Below are positions 26,847 to 35,215 of a stretch of DNA of 64,000 nt, piece after piece. The stretch lies in NCBI RefSeq assembly GCF_049801075.1, contig NZ_JBNAGG010000004.1, positions 247,525-311,524 on the forward strand, given 5' to 3'. Position 1 is the first letter of the stretch. Each line of letters begins with the position of its first letter. Source of the stretch: Maritalea sp049801075 (GTDB taxonomy: Bacteria > Pseudomonadota > Alphaproteobacteria > Rhizobiales > Devosiaceae). The translations under genes were made by a program, and so were the position numbers. The notes below the pieces were generated by a model. That model was not told where the DNA came from and did no database searches. It was given only the letters and a program-made list of their open reading frames with translations.

Positions 26847-27147
26847 AACTCTTTCTCCAGCATTTTTTTATATGATTGTGTAATGAGTATCAGACCGTTG
26901 AGTATTTTTGGCAATAACTTTGATGGCGATGAACAAAAGACGAACGAGCGCTGGGCTGGTCTATTGTGAGCGTACAGTTGATTGGTGTCTGGAGCGCATT
27001 CCATTATTGGGTAGCCATGAAAACGTTGCCTGTACGGGCGGAAAGATGACTGCGTGAAACGTAATGCCAATCGATTGAAACCATTGATCATAGTAAGAAC
27101 AAGTCTTACGAGCTAGTTTCCAATCATCTGCTGACCGGGGAACACCA
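26847..27147. other. Divergent promoter gap
   Basis: About 300 bases between the divergently transcribed DUF2306 and serine hydrolase genes, so promoters for both must lie here. I see no coding frame with support and no recognisable operator. Confidence 0.45.
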
Positions 27148-28185
27148 ATGAAGATTGTGCGCGCTATTTTTATCGTTGTGTCGATAATCGCGACGGTAGT
27201 CAGCCTTTGGTTTGTTCCGTGGCGGACACTTTTGTTTCAGTTGTCGCCGCTGCCTGACACAGTGCAAGCTCAGCTCGATCAGTTCACTGGAACGGGAATT
27301 GATGGCGTGATTGTTTATGCAAGCTTGGACGGCAAGCCTGCGCAGACTTTCGTCAGTGGCAGGAGTAACCGAATAGCGAATACACCAATAGAACCTCAAA
27401 GCCTTTTTAAAATTGCGAGCATCACCAAGCTTTATGTTGCGGCGTTAGTGGTCAAGTTGGCAGGTCGATCTGAGATCGATCTGAACCGTACATTAGCCGA
27501 ATATCTCCCTGATGTCGCTGATCGCATTGAAAACGCGGATCAAATTACACTCGCCATGCTGGTTCAGCATAGAAGCGGCATTCCAAATTACAGTGATGAC
27601 GATGATTATTCGTGGTTCGATCCTCCAACAAAACAAACGGATAATCTTGTGCTTATTCTGGATCACAAGGCCGAATTTGACCCGGGAACACAGTACCGCT
27701 ACTCAAACACAAATTATCTTCTAATTGGCCTAATCCTTGAGGCAGTGTTGGGCCACGATTATGAATTCCTCATCAAGCAGGAAATCCTCGACCCCTTGGG
27801 CTTGAAGAATACCTTTACCTCAATGGGGGAGATCGACATGGAAAGGCTTGTGAGCGGGTACACTGCTGGTTACGATGATGATTTGAAAGACATCAATTAC
27901 ACTGGGCCGATGGGCTCCATGGTGTCAACGGCTGAAGATGTCGGCTTGTTTCTGAATTCTTTGCGCGACGGAACGTTGTTCAGCCCTTCCGAGCAGGACG
28001 TTTACGCGTCGCTCTATGAATATGGCCACACTGGGTTGCTTCCCGGATATTCGAGCATTGCCCGCTTTCATCCTGACTTAAATGGTGTAGTTGTTCAATT
28101 CGCAAATAAGAGTGGTGATCGTCTTTGGTGGATTATGGAAGTGAACTATGACCGAGTTGTGCGGATCCTTCGCGAAGGAAACTGA
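27148..28185 (+). CDS. Beta-lactamase-fold serine hydrolase
   Basis: A 345-residue member of the class C beta-lactamase/PBP4*-like family. An N-terminal hydrophobic helix (~5-24) anchors or exports it. The catalytic S91-x-x-K94 (ASITKLY), the Tyr of YSNTNY near residue 190 and the late HTG (YGHTGLLPGYSS) triad are all present. Family members are esterases, peptidases or lactamases acting in the periplasm; the substrate is unknown. It may be cargo of the mer/resolvase region. Confidence 0.88.
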   Translation: MKIVRAIFIVVSIIATVVSLWFVPWRTLLFQLSPLPDTVQAQLDQFTGTGIDGVIVYASLDGKPAQTFVSGRSNRIANTPIEPQSLFKIASITKLYVAALVVKLAGRSEIDLNRTLAEYLPDVADRIENADQITLAMLVQHRSGIPNYSDDDDYSWFDPPTKQTDNLVLILDHKAEFDPGTQYRYSNTNYLLIGLILEAVLGHDYEFLIKQEILDPLGLKNTFTSMGEIDMERLVSGYTAGYDDDLKDINYTGPMGSMVSTAEDVGLFLNSLRDGTLFSPSEQDVYASLYEYGHTGLLPGYSSIARFHPDLNGVVVQFANKSGDRLWWIMEVNYDRVVRILREGN

Positions 28186-28332
28186 AATCGAGTTCACCTC
28201 TTCTTGGTACTCTGCGAGTTTTGACCGAGCTGTGAACGTCCGGTTTTCCGCCCGTTGCAGTCATTGTGTGCATGCGTAGATATTAAGAAAATTGGCACAT
28301 GACAGACAAGTTCACAACGTACTGCCCAATTT

Positions 28333-28878
28333 CTAAGCTTCACCCAGCACCCGGTAGACCTGCATTCTTGAACAACCAAGTTCACGCGCAATGGCACTGG
28401 GACCAAGTCCATCGTTTTTCATTCGCCAAACCGCTTCACGATCAATACGCCGTTTTCCACCTTTATATTTGCCTTGCTGCTTGGCACGCTCAATACCCTC
28501 CCGTTGCCGCTCTTTAATAAAACGACGCTCCATTTGAGCAACCATGCCAAGAACCGTCATAACGATTTGTCCCATTTCACCTTTAGTTGACACATATGGA
28601 TCAAGCACTGTAACAAACGCGGTCTTTTGCTCACACTCATGAATGATGTTTAAAACGTCTCGGGTATCGCGACCTAATCGATCTAGGCGGGTTACGACTA
28701 ACTCATCGCCTGGGCGCAAAAACTCTAGAATGGTGGCAAGCTCAGTGCGATGGTCTCGACTGCCACCAGATACCTTCTCCGAACGGATTAAGGTACAGCC
28801 TTCTTTCTTTAACCGTTCATGTTGAATTTCCAGATCTTGCTCAAGCGTGCTCACTCGGGCATAGCCAAACTTCGCCAT
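28333..28878 (-). CDS. Serine resolvase/invertase
   Basis: A 181-residue small serine recombinase of the Tn3-resolvase type. The catalytic Ser is in YARVST (~residue 10), the conserved VTRLDRLGRDTRDVL and MGQIVMTVLGMVAQMERRFIKERQREGI helices are intact, and the C-terminal helix-turn-helix is GLGPSAIARELGCSRMQVYRVL. It resolves cointegrates at a res site, and a candidate lies just upstream. No Tn3-type transposase is in view, so this is probably the remnant of a mercury transposon. Confidence 0.93.
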   Translation of the reverse strand: MAKFGYARVSTLEQDLEIQHERLKKEGCTLIRSEKVSGGSRDHRTELATILEFLRPGDELVVTRLDRLGRDTRDVLNIIHECEQKTAFVTVLDPYVSTKGEMGQIVMTVLGMVAQMERRFIKERQREGIERAKQQGKYKGGKRRIDREAVWRMKNDGLGPSAIARELGCSRMQVYRVLGEA

Positions 28879-28968
28879 ATGTCACCTCAGGGTTTAAGCT
28901 CGAGGCTAGCAAGTCACAAATAGTCGATGTCAACCCAGATGTTATAACTTTGACTGCAACATCGCCGT

Positions 28969-28996
28969 GTCACTTTAAGGTGTACTTTGAGGTGAC
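28969..28996. promoter_or_regulatory. Candidate res site for the resolvase
   Basis: An imperfect palindrome of exactly 28 bp, beginning GTCACTTTAAGGTG and ending in TGAGGTGAC, with half-sites agreeing at 10 of 14 positions. This is the size of a resolvase crossover site (res I). A further half-site, GTCACCTCAGGGTT, is at 28881. It lies about 90 bases upstream of the resolvase start, the usual place for res. Confidence 0.5.
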
Positions 28997-29155
28997 GTGT
29001 TTCAGGTGCGTGCGCACGGCCTGAGACCATTGGCTAAGCGACATAAGGGGCGGTAAGCAGACATCGACTACCCATTCGAAAACTCTAGCTTGTAAATTGG
29101 AAGCGGACCTCACAGAGAACTCTCCAGAGTTGGCTGCAAACGTCCAAACGGGATA

Positions 29156-31774
29156 TTATGCTGCTGGGACAGCAACCCGCTGCTTTAGGCGCGCTTTTAC
29201 GCGCTCGTAAACGTCTACCCGCACATCCTCTCCGACCTCGAGCGTCACAGCGACTGCATATGGAATAGGGATGTCTAAATCCCCTGCTGATGGTTTGCAG
29301 GACACATTTAGCACTATGTCCCCTTCATCCACGAAAGGCATCGCGTCTTCTCCAGTCCAGCGTCGATGGAACACTGTTCCGCGTCCGAATGAATTGTGAG
29401 AAGGCTGGTCTTTCGCGTTTTCCACGCCAAGCGACAACCGCTTATCGCCACCATGGCTTATCTCCAACTTGGCCATTCGATACATTCGATGGTTCACATT
29501 CAGCGGTGAGAGCCACGCGGCTGTTGCTGTCACTGCGCGAAAACCACCGAGATTTTCGAGGTCGGTCGGGATCGGGATGCGAAACTCGTCTGTCTCCTTT
29601 GCGTGGATTGTGTTCCATCCGATGAGTGTTGCCCTGTGTTCTGCACAATCAATGACACGGTCGATGTCTACAACTCCGAATCCAAGGAGGCGGGCTGCGT
29701 CGTCACGCCGATGCTCCCAATGCCCTGTCCCATTATCCCGTGAGATTTTTTCGATTTTGGCGGCAATCTCTGGGTCCCACTTAGCTGCATGGACTAGCAA
29801 TGACTTTAGGACAACTGCATGAAATGTAGGATCCACGGAGGGATGTGGCGGTTCCTCCGGGAGCTTTTCTAGGGCCTCCAGAATTCGCAATGCGCCGTGA
29901 GTTGCCAAAGCAGTCGAGATGCTGGTTCCACTGAAGTTAAGCTTCCTTGATAGCTCGCCTGCGGTGCCTGGAGCGGCTGCACCAATACCGAAATATCGTC
30001 CCGGCCGGCGGGCGGGGATCAAGGAAATCGGCGCGGTATTCGTAAGCGTTCGAACATGTTCGCGCCCGCCTGGCAGTAGAATTTCGGGCTTAACTCCTTT
30101 CAAATAGCCAAGCCCCTGCGCCGAACTTGGATTTGGCAAAAAAGGGCTCGCATATGGATCAACCGCCATTGCCCCCGCCCCGTTGGGGCTGATCTCATCG
30201 ACATGCGCAGCCCCGATCGTCAGGCAGTTGAGGCCTTCAGACGGAGCGAGAAGACGGCGATGTGCACGGTTCCGCAGGATCGCTTTTAGGAGAATCGCCT
30301 CCCGCTCTTCAGGTGCTGCGTCCTCGAAGTCTGCCCAAGCTAAACCTTCTTCGAGACTTACTGGGTCGGGAATATTGCCAGCGCTAACCAAAATGAGAAC
30401 ACCGTGCTGCCAAGCGAGGAAGTCGATCAGCCGAGCCCAAGGGCTCAAAATACCTGCAAAACGGCGATTTAGATCCCCCAAGGACATATTTACGATTCGA
30501 ACGGTTGTGGCGGTGGGTTCCACGTCACCTTCGCCTTCAAACATTCGGATAAATGCGCGCCAGATCAGATCGATGGCCAACTTGTTTGGAGGCATGCGCT
30601 CTTCAAAGTCATCAAAACCGACCTGTTGCGGATACATCACTGGGCGCACATAAAGTCGACGGTTTACAGGACCGGTTGGGACAGCACGGTTCAAATCGCC
30701 GTGGAGAATAAGCGAGGCCATACTTGTGCCATGAACTAGTTGGTCTGTCTGGCCGTACTGCGCTGCAAAGTCATCAGGGTCATCAATCTCCAACCGCCCG
30801 GCCAGCTTGTGGTGCTGGGCCATCGGCATGCCATCAAGAAGAGCTGCAACAGGCGGTGACAGTTCAGTTTCTTCATCCGGCTCGGTCTCGCTTGCTTCAT
30901 CCAGATCCGGACCGTGAGTGTCCGTTACAAGGGATTGTGGCCGCAGCACCATCACTTCGTCGAATGCAGCGAGACCAATGTCTGGATGATCCAGAATGCT
31001 TTTCACAAATTCTGGACGAACTTCGACCAGCGCTGCGTCGTACCGGATTTCTGGGATCATAGCTTGATCAAGGAGTTGGCCTCCAGCTTCACCAATTGCT
31101 TCTGCAAGCCGTTGATGAGCCCTATAGCGAAGGGCAGTAGTTGCTCGATACCAGAACTCAACTTCAAAGCGGACGGGTTCATCGGGAAAATCTCGGAGTC
31201 GCTCCAACCACTCCTGCTTAGTATCGTCCGTTACTCTGTCTTGTGGACCCCAAGGACGTATGTCTGACAGGTGGGCAAAGACTCTCTTCCATTCCGTATG
31301 AGGTCGGGTGATATTCTCTCCGCTCCTATAGCGGTTCCAAAGGCTTACCAGCTCCCGCAGAGCTGCTGCGTCTGGCAAAGTGAAGAAAAGACGGCGAGGA
31401 ACAGCTTTATCATCCCGTCGATTGCCATCTTTATCCGTAGTCGCGAAGTCGTCGTTTGGTTCTAGCTCGTCTTCGTCTTCCCCCAGAAATTCAAGGCCAC
31501 TGATCTGTCTGAGCGCTCTATGGAAATCAACAACGGTGCTTGCTATCTCAAAGACCAATGCCCGTTCGGGCGCGATGGCAGCTGGATCTTCCCGCAACTC
31601 CGCGAGACGCTGTGGATCGGGAAGGGCACGAGAAAGCCGATCGAATTTGGGACCAACCCGCTGCACCTGACGTTCGGCAGAAGGCGCTGCAACCTCCTCC
31701 TGAATAGTCATAGGTCGCCCTTTCCGTGTTGTGCGGCTTGGTTGCAGCAATCCGAGAAGTGGACGTTCAGCCAT
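29156..31774 (-). CDS. S8 subtilase of AAA-protease system
   Basis: An 872-residue subtilisin-type (S8) serine protease. The large N-terminal ~300 residues are Glu/Arg-rich and family-specific. The catalytic triad is D314 (ALLDG), H349 (LVHGTSMAS) and S618 (FSGTSIS), with the oxyanion Asn in SAGN at ~467. A beta-rich C-terminal region follows. There is no signal peptide, so it acts in the cytoplasm. Its start is 3 bases after the AAA+ gene stop. AAA/S8 pairs of this form have been described as anti-phage; I recall the name IteA/IteS but cannot verify it here. The ATG giving MTIQEE is an alternative start. Confidence 0.88.
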   Translation of the reverse strand: MAERPLLGLLQPSRTTRKGRPMTIQEEVAAPSAERQVQRVGPKFDRLSRALPDPQRLAELREDPAAIAPERALVFEIASTVVDFHRALRQISGLEFLGEDEDELEPNDDFATTDKDGNRRDDKAVPRRLFFTLPDAAALRELVSLWNRYRSGENITRPHTEWKRVFAHLSDIRPWGPQDRVTDDTKQEWLERLRDFPDEPVRFEVEFWYRATTALRYRAHQRLAEAIGEAGGQLLDQAMIPEIRYDAALVEVRPEFVKSILDHPDIGLAAFDEVMVLRPQSLVTDTHGPDLDEASETEPDEETELSPPVAALLDGMPMAQHHKLAGRLEIDDPDDFAAQYGQTDQLVHGTSMASLILHGDLNRAVPTGPVNRRLYVRPVMYPQQVGFDDFEERMPPNKLAIDLIWRAFIRMFEGEGDVEPTATTVRIVNMSLGDLNRRFAGILSPWARLIDFLAWQHGVLILVSAGNIPDPVSLEEGLAWADFEDAAPEEREAILLKAILRNRAHRRLLAPSEGLNCLTIGAAHVDEISPNGAGAMAVDPYASPFLPNPSSAQGLGYLKGVKPEILLPGGREHVRTLTNTAPISLIPARRPGRYFGIGAAAPGTAGELSRKLNFSGTSISTALATHGALRILEALEKLPEEPPHPSVDPTFHAVVLKSLLVHAAKWDPEIAAKIEKISRDNGTGHWEHRRDDAARLLGFGVVDIDRVIDCAEHRATLIGWNTIHAKETDEFRIPIPTDLENLGGFRAVTATAAWLSPLNVNHRMYRMAKLEISHGGDKRLSLGVENAKDQPSHNSFGRGTVFHRRWTGEDAMPFVDEGDIVLNVSCKPSAGDLDIPIPYAVAVTLEVGEDVRVDVYERVKARLKQRVAVPAA

Positions 31775-31777
31775 GGA

Positions 31778-32773
31778 CTACCTCACACACTCTTCTTGTC
31801 GGACTGGTTTAGCGCGATCTCCCCAGGCCTTTATCTGGTCTGCAAAAATGGCTTTAAGAGATTTTTCTCGCAGAGAGAGCACTTCCCGTCGCCGAACATC
31901 TAGAATGAACTCTTCAGCCTCGGCATAGCTAATTTCCCCAAGGCGCTTAGCCAATGTCGCAGGCGAAATTCCCAACTTTCTATCGAACTGCTGGAAACTC
32001 CGTTCAAAGTAGGCTATCAGCTCCTTCTCGGTCGGAGCAGGTAATGTAAGCCGGAGTTGAAATCGCCGCCATACGGCCCGATCGAGCAGCTCTGCATGAT
32101 TCGAGGCTGCAATTATAACGGCGTAGCTTGGAAGCTCATCGACATGCATCAGCAGCGACGATACGACTCGCTTAATCTCTCCGGTTTCGTGGGTGTCTCC
32201 GCGTTCCTTGCCTACAGCGTCGAATTCATCGAAAAAGACCACGCATGGCGTAGTGCGTACGTAATCGAACACACGCTTCATCCGATTAGCGGTTTCGCCG
32301 AGATAGCTGCCAATCAACGCTTCATAACGAATGACAAAAAACGGAACTGCGAGAGCTTCTGCAATCGCTTCTGCCAAGGATGTTTTACCGTTACCGGGAG
32401 GTCCCACTAGCATGATCCGGTGACGAGGATTCAGGCCATGAGACCGCAGCAAGCTCGCACGCTGCTGTTCTTCGATAAGCTGATTGACCGTTTCTCGGGT
32501 ATGGTCCGCAAGGACCATGTCGTTAAGTTGATGTTTTGGTGTCAGTTCCGCCAGAAATTCGCGGCCTTTGATTCCAGGGTCGTGGGCTGCCAGATTCAGC
32601 GAGCGCGTGCTAGTGCCGCTGGTGTTCAATGCCCGCTCGAGGCGATCAGCAAGTATCCGGTGCTGTTTGTTTTTCTCATCAGCAATGATGCTCTCTACTG
32701 CGGTACGGATGGCTTTCTTGTCGCCGCTCACACTCGCTTTTACGAGAGAAATGAGAAGATCACTGTGTGCCAT
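31778..32773 (-). CDS. AAA+ ATPase paired with subtilase
   Basis: A 331-residue AAA+ ATPase. Walker A is GPPGNGKT at ~124-131, Walker B is VVFFDE at ~178-183, and arginine-finger-type residues lie near AVWRRFQLRL. The N-terminal ~110 residues are helical. It resembles the spastin/ClpX-like ATPases that accompany S8 proteases. It probably senses or feeds a target to the protease. An ATG at 32788 is also possible; both overlap the RHH gene, implying translational coupling. Confidence 0.88.
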   Translation of the reverse strand: MAHSDLLISLVKASVSGDKKAIRTAVESIIADEKNKQHRILADRLERALNTSGTSTRSLNLAAHDPGIKGREFLAELTPKHQLNDMVLADHTRETVNQLIEEQQRASLLRSHGLNPRHRIMLVGPPGNGKTSLAEAIAEALAVPFFVIRYEALIGSYLGETANRMKRVFDYVRTTPCVVFFDEFDAVGKERGDTHETGEIKRVVSSLLMHVDELPSYAVIIAASNHAELLDRAVWRRFQLRLTLPAPTEKELIAYFERSFQQFDRKLGISPATLAKRLGEISYAEAEEFILDVRRREVLSLREKSLKAIFADQIKAWGDRAKPVRQEECVR

Positions 32774-32951
32774 CTGCCTCAGTCCCATGTTTTGTTCTTT
32801 TTAGCTTTTCGATCAGTGCTTCAACGACCCAGTGGTTGCGCGAGACAGGCACCTCCCCGTTGCATATGCACGTGTCAATGTCCTTGAGGATGTTTACCGG
32901 CACCCGTACAGTCACTGGAACTCGACCCTTATCGCTTTTTTGATCGCTCAT
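32760..32951 (-). CDS. Ribbon-helix-helix protein
   Basis: A 63-residue (MSDQK start at 32951) protein with a ribbon-helix-helix fold. The beta strand VPVTVRVPVNILKDID is followed by helices through SRNHWVVEALIEKLKR, as in CopG/MetJ-like repressors. It is the first gene of the RHH-AAA-S8 operon and overlaps the AAA+ gene by 14 or 29 bases. It is probably the autoregulator of the module. An upstream ATG would add eight residues. Confidence 0.78.
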   Translation of the reverse strand: MSDQKSDKGRVPVTVRVPVNILKDIDTCICNGEVPVSRNHWVVEALIEKLKRTKHGTEADGTQ

Positions 32952-33073
32952 AATTTGATACCAAAGTGATGCCACAATGAAATCATACCGGAGCCCCTAA
33001 GTCTTGTCGACCGAATTGTTAGGTGTTTTATCAGCTCTGGGGGTGTTCAATCCGCAAGTCTGGCCGAGCTCTG

Positions 33074-33090
33074 AATGTCTGCTTTGGGCC
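33074..33090 (+). repeat. Dispersed repeat, TGTCTGCTTT type
   Basis: AATGTCTGCTTTGGGCC, between the RHH and CoiA-like genes. It shares the AATGTCTGCTTT core with the copy at 52255. A variant tail (GGGCC rather than TGGGAT) is shared with the copy at 26042. Confidence 0.6.
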
Positions 33091-33125
33091 GATGGTCGCG
33101 AGCGATTCTCTTCAGTTAGGCGCTT

Positions 33126-33896
33126 CTAGCTCCGCATTCTCGACAGTCTCAGTCGTGATACGTTTTGCAGGATCCCGCGAACAGCGGGCATGTGCACACG
33201 TTCAGAATAGATGGCTCGCAGCAAGCCATCGCGTGTCAGGGGTTCTACCAAACGGCCACCATGCACGGTACCAGGATACAAGAGGAATAGTAGCGTCGGG
33301 GCAGTCTCAGTTTCGGCATTTGGGCCCACGTAGTCGAAACATATTGGAACTGGACTTTGCAACCAATCGCGTGGAAAAAGCTCATTGGCATCGCTAAGTA
33401 AGAACAGATTTGTTCGCTTGCTGCCTTGAACAATCTCCGTGAGCGCGTCCCTCCATCCTAGGATTTTCTTCCTGTCACCTTTAAGCCTAGACCCATCAAC
33501 TACCCAAAGCATGTTTTTATAAAAATCCTCACGGGCTCGACGCTCTTTGGGATCGAGATGGGAATGTTGGATCTCCACAGTGAGTTCCGCCAGCGTGTAC
33601 ACGTCGGCAATGTGCCTCTCACCAGTATCTTGATCAGTAAACACATGCTCTTGCCAACGGAGTGGAAATTCATTTTTCCAGTTCCTATGCCAATCAGTTT
33701 CTGGTTCCCACCAAGGATCACAGTCCACTTTGCTTTTGTGCGCCCAATGATGAATCCTAACCTCGCCACAACGCGGAATCATTTCAGATTTGCAGAATGG
33801 GCATTGTCCAACAGCCCCAGGGATCGGTCTACTTCGGTTGCTATTTATGATTGCTGTTAACATTCCTACGTCTGCAGTCTGTGGTGTTGAGGTCAC
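33126..33896 (-). CDS. CoiA-like nuclease-family protein
   Basis: A 256-residue CoiA-like protein. An N-terminal zinc-finger-like segment (CPFCKSEMIPRCG) and the HHWAHK motif precede a PD-(D/E)XK nuclease core (IADVYTLAELTVEIQHS, with D...E-x-Q). CoiA relatives act in competence, and many small ones sit in defence islands, where a nuclease role is likely. No partner overlaps it, but it lies 175 bases upstream of the RHH-AAA-S8 operon on the same strand, consistent with a shared island. A later ATG (MLTAII) is possible. Confidence 0.72.
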   Translation of the reverse strand: MTSTPQTADVGMLTAIINSNRSRPIPGAVGQCPFCKSEMIPRCGEVRIHHWAHKSKVDCDPWWEPETDWHRNWKNEFPLRWQEHVFTDQDTGERHIADVYTLAELTVEIQHSHLDPKERRAREDFYKNMLWVVDGSRLKGDRKKILGWRDALTEIVQGSKRTNLFLLSDANELFPRDWLQSPVPICFDYVGPNAETETAPTLLFLLYPGTVHGGRLVEPLTRDGLLRAIYSERVHMPAVRGILQNVSRLRLSRMRS

Positions 33897-34010
33897 CTAA
33901 TCTTAGCAGCTTTTTATGTCCATCTCGAACTGTTCAGAGAAACTTAGTGCCATCGGCGTCAGGGCAGCGCCTTGCGAAACGATGGACCCTCGTCTGGCTT
34001 AGTGTGGCGC

Positions 34011-34028
34011 AGTGTCCGCTTTTGGGAT
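34011..34028 (+). repeat. Dispersed repeat copy
   Basis: AGTGTCCGCTTTTGGGAT: the right arm (CGCTTTTGGGAT) matches the full copies at 44935 and 55063, while the left arm TCCCAA is degraded. Confidence 0.7.
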
Positions 34029-34049
34029 ATTGACTAATTGCAGCCAGGC

Positions 34050-34062
34050 TCCCAATGTCGGC
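34050..34062 (+). repeat. Dispersed repeat, left half
   Basis: TCCCAATGTCGGC, the left half of the dispersed hairpin, without the TTGGGA right arm. Confidence 0.65.
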
Positions 34063-34311
34063 GAAGAGCCGCGAGCGCTTGAAGGCGAAACTATAGGCTC
34101 AGTAAGAGCGAACTTCTCTCGAGAGTCCTAATTGGCCAATGGATCGCCTGCTAAGGGAGTATGAACATTTGCCTCGATAGTTGGACCTCCTTGGTTTGAT
34201 TCGAAGTCTTGTGCTCCGACCGCCGACCAGCATATCCATTGGCGGCATGGTCCGTCGTGGCTAGGCCATTTCAAACGGAGAGCTGCCCATCCGCCGATGC
34301 CGGTCGCTAGC

Positions 34312-35115
34312 TCACACTTTGACGCAAACCAGTTCCACCCCGTGCGCATGGATTTTGTCCCGGTCTTTTGCCGGGAGGCCGTAATCGGTGATGATCATGT
34401 GGATTTCGCTGAGTTCTGTAATGCGGTAGAGCGCCCGTGCATTGAAACGGCTGCTGTCTGCCAGAAGGATGGTCTTTTGCGCGGCCTGCATCATAGTGCG
34501 CTTCAATTCGACCAGTTCGAGAACCGTGTCGGATGCGCACTCAAAATCCACTGCCTGCGCTGACATGAAATACAAATCGCATTTCACATCATTCAAGAAG
34601 CTGATGCCCGGCTCGCCAAGGAGGCTATAGGCACCAAACCGGTTGGAACCGCCCGGCACAACTAGTTTTAACGGCGGCTTGTAGGTCAGGGCATGGGCGA
34701 CATAGAGATCATTGGTGATGACCGTGAGCGGGTCTGTCCTCGTGGCAATAGCATCTGCCAACAGGTGTGAAATGGCACCAGTATCGATCAAGATGCTTTG
34801 GTCGGCATTGATGTGCTTGAGCGCTTCGGAGACGATGGCATTTTTTTCTTCGACCGCAGTGCGGCGCGCCAGATCGGTGCTTGGCTCATAGGTGGATTGT
34901 TGACGCATGCGCACCGCGCCGCCATGGGTGCGGCTAAGATAGCCTTCCTTGGCCAGAAAATCTAGATCGCGTCGGATGGTTGAAACTGAGATATTGAACC
35001 GGTCGGCCAGATCCTGGCTGGACCCCGCAAAGTTGATGTCAAACCAGTCGATCAGGCGTTGGCGCCGTTCTGCCGGCAACATCTCTTCAGAATTATTCTC
35101 CTGCGAATCGTCCAT
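34312..35115 (-). CDS. DeoR/GlpR-family repressor
   Basis: A 267-residue DeoR-family regulator. The N-terminal helix-turn-helix (ERRQRLIDWF, DLADRFNISVSTIRRDLDFL, HGGAVR) is followed by a DeoRC sugar-isomerase-like effector domain (KNAIVSEALKHI, DTGAISHLLADAI, ADSSRFNARALYRI). These proteins usually sense a phosphorylated sugar or related metabolite. The ATG at 35115 follows GGAGG at 5 bases and is preferred over the ATGs at 35127 and 35145. Probable regulator of the adjacent TRAP/oxidase/hydantoinase cluster. Confidence 0.9.
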   Translation of the reverse strand: MDDSQENNSEEMLPAERRQRLIDWFDINFAGSSQDLADRFNISVSTIRRDLDFLAKEGYLSRTHGGAVRMRQQSTYEPSTDLARRTAVEEKNAIVSEALKHINADQSILIDTGAISHLLADAIATRTDPLTVITNDLYVAHALTYKPPLKLVVPGGSNRFGAYSLLGEPGISFLNDVKCDLYFMSAQAVDFECASDTVLELVELKRTMMQAAQKTILLADSSRFNARALYRITELSEIHMIITDYGLPAKDRDKIHAHGVELVCVKV

Positions 35116-35147
35116 GACGTCCTCCATACGCGCGTGTCGACACATCT

Positions 35148-35161
35148 ATTTGCACAAAATA
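35148..35161 (-). promoter_or_regulatory. Candidate DeoR-type operator
   Basis: On the minus strand TATTTTGTGCAAAT, about 33 bases upstream of the regulator's start. An almost identical word (TATTTTGTGGAAAT) occurs at 38336, before the FAD oxidase gene. Shared sites at both ends of the cluster suggest autoregulation and pathway control. Confidence 0.5.
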
Positions 35162-35215
35162 TCCAATAATACCAAGCACAAACACACTCAACCCGATGCT
35201 GCGCGTTATCGTCTC

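Larger units (their letters stand above)
33897..34311. other. Gene-free gap with repeat copies
   Basis: About 415 bases between the CoiA-like gene and the DeoR-type regulator, with no supported coding frame. It holds two copies or part-copies of the dispersed repeat (34011-34028 and 34050-34062), so it looks like a module border. Confidence 0.55.

Noticed and set aside
28881..28996. GTCACCTCA and TGAGGTGAC as a long-range hairpin
   Set aside because: The left copy overlaps the resolvase ribosome site; I keep only the 28-bp palindrome as a res candidate.
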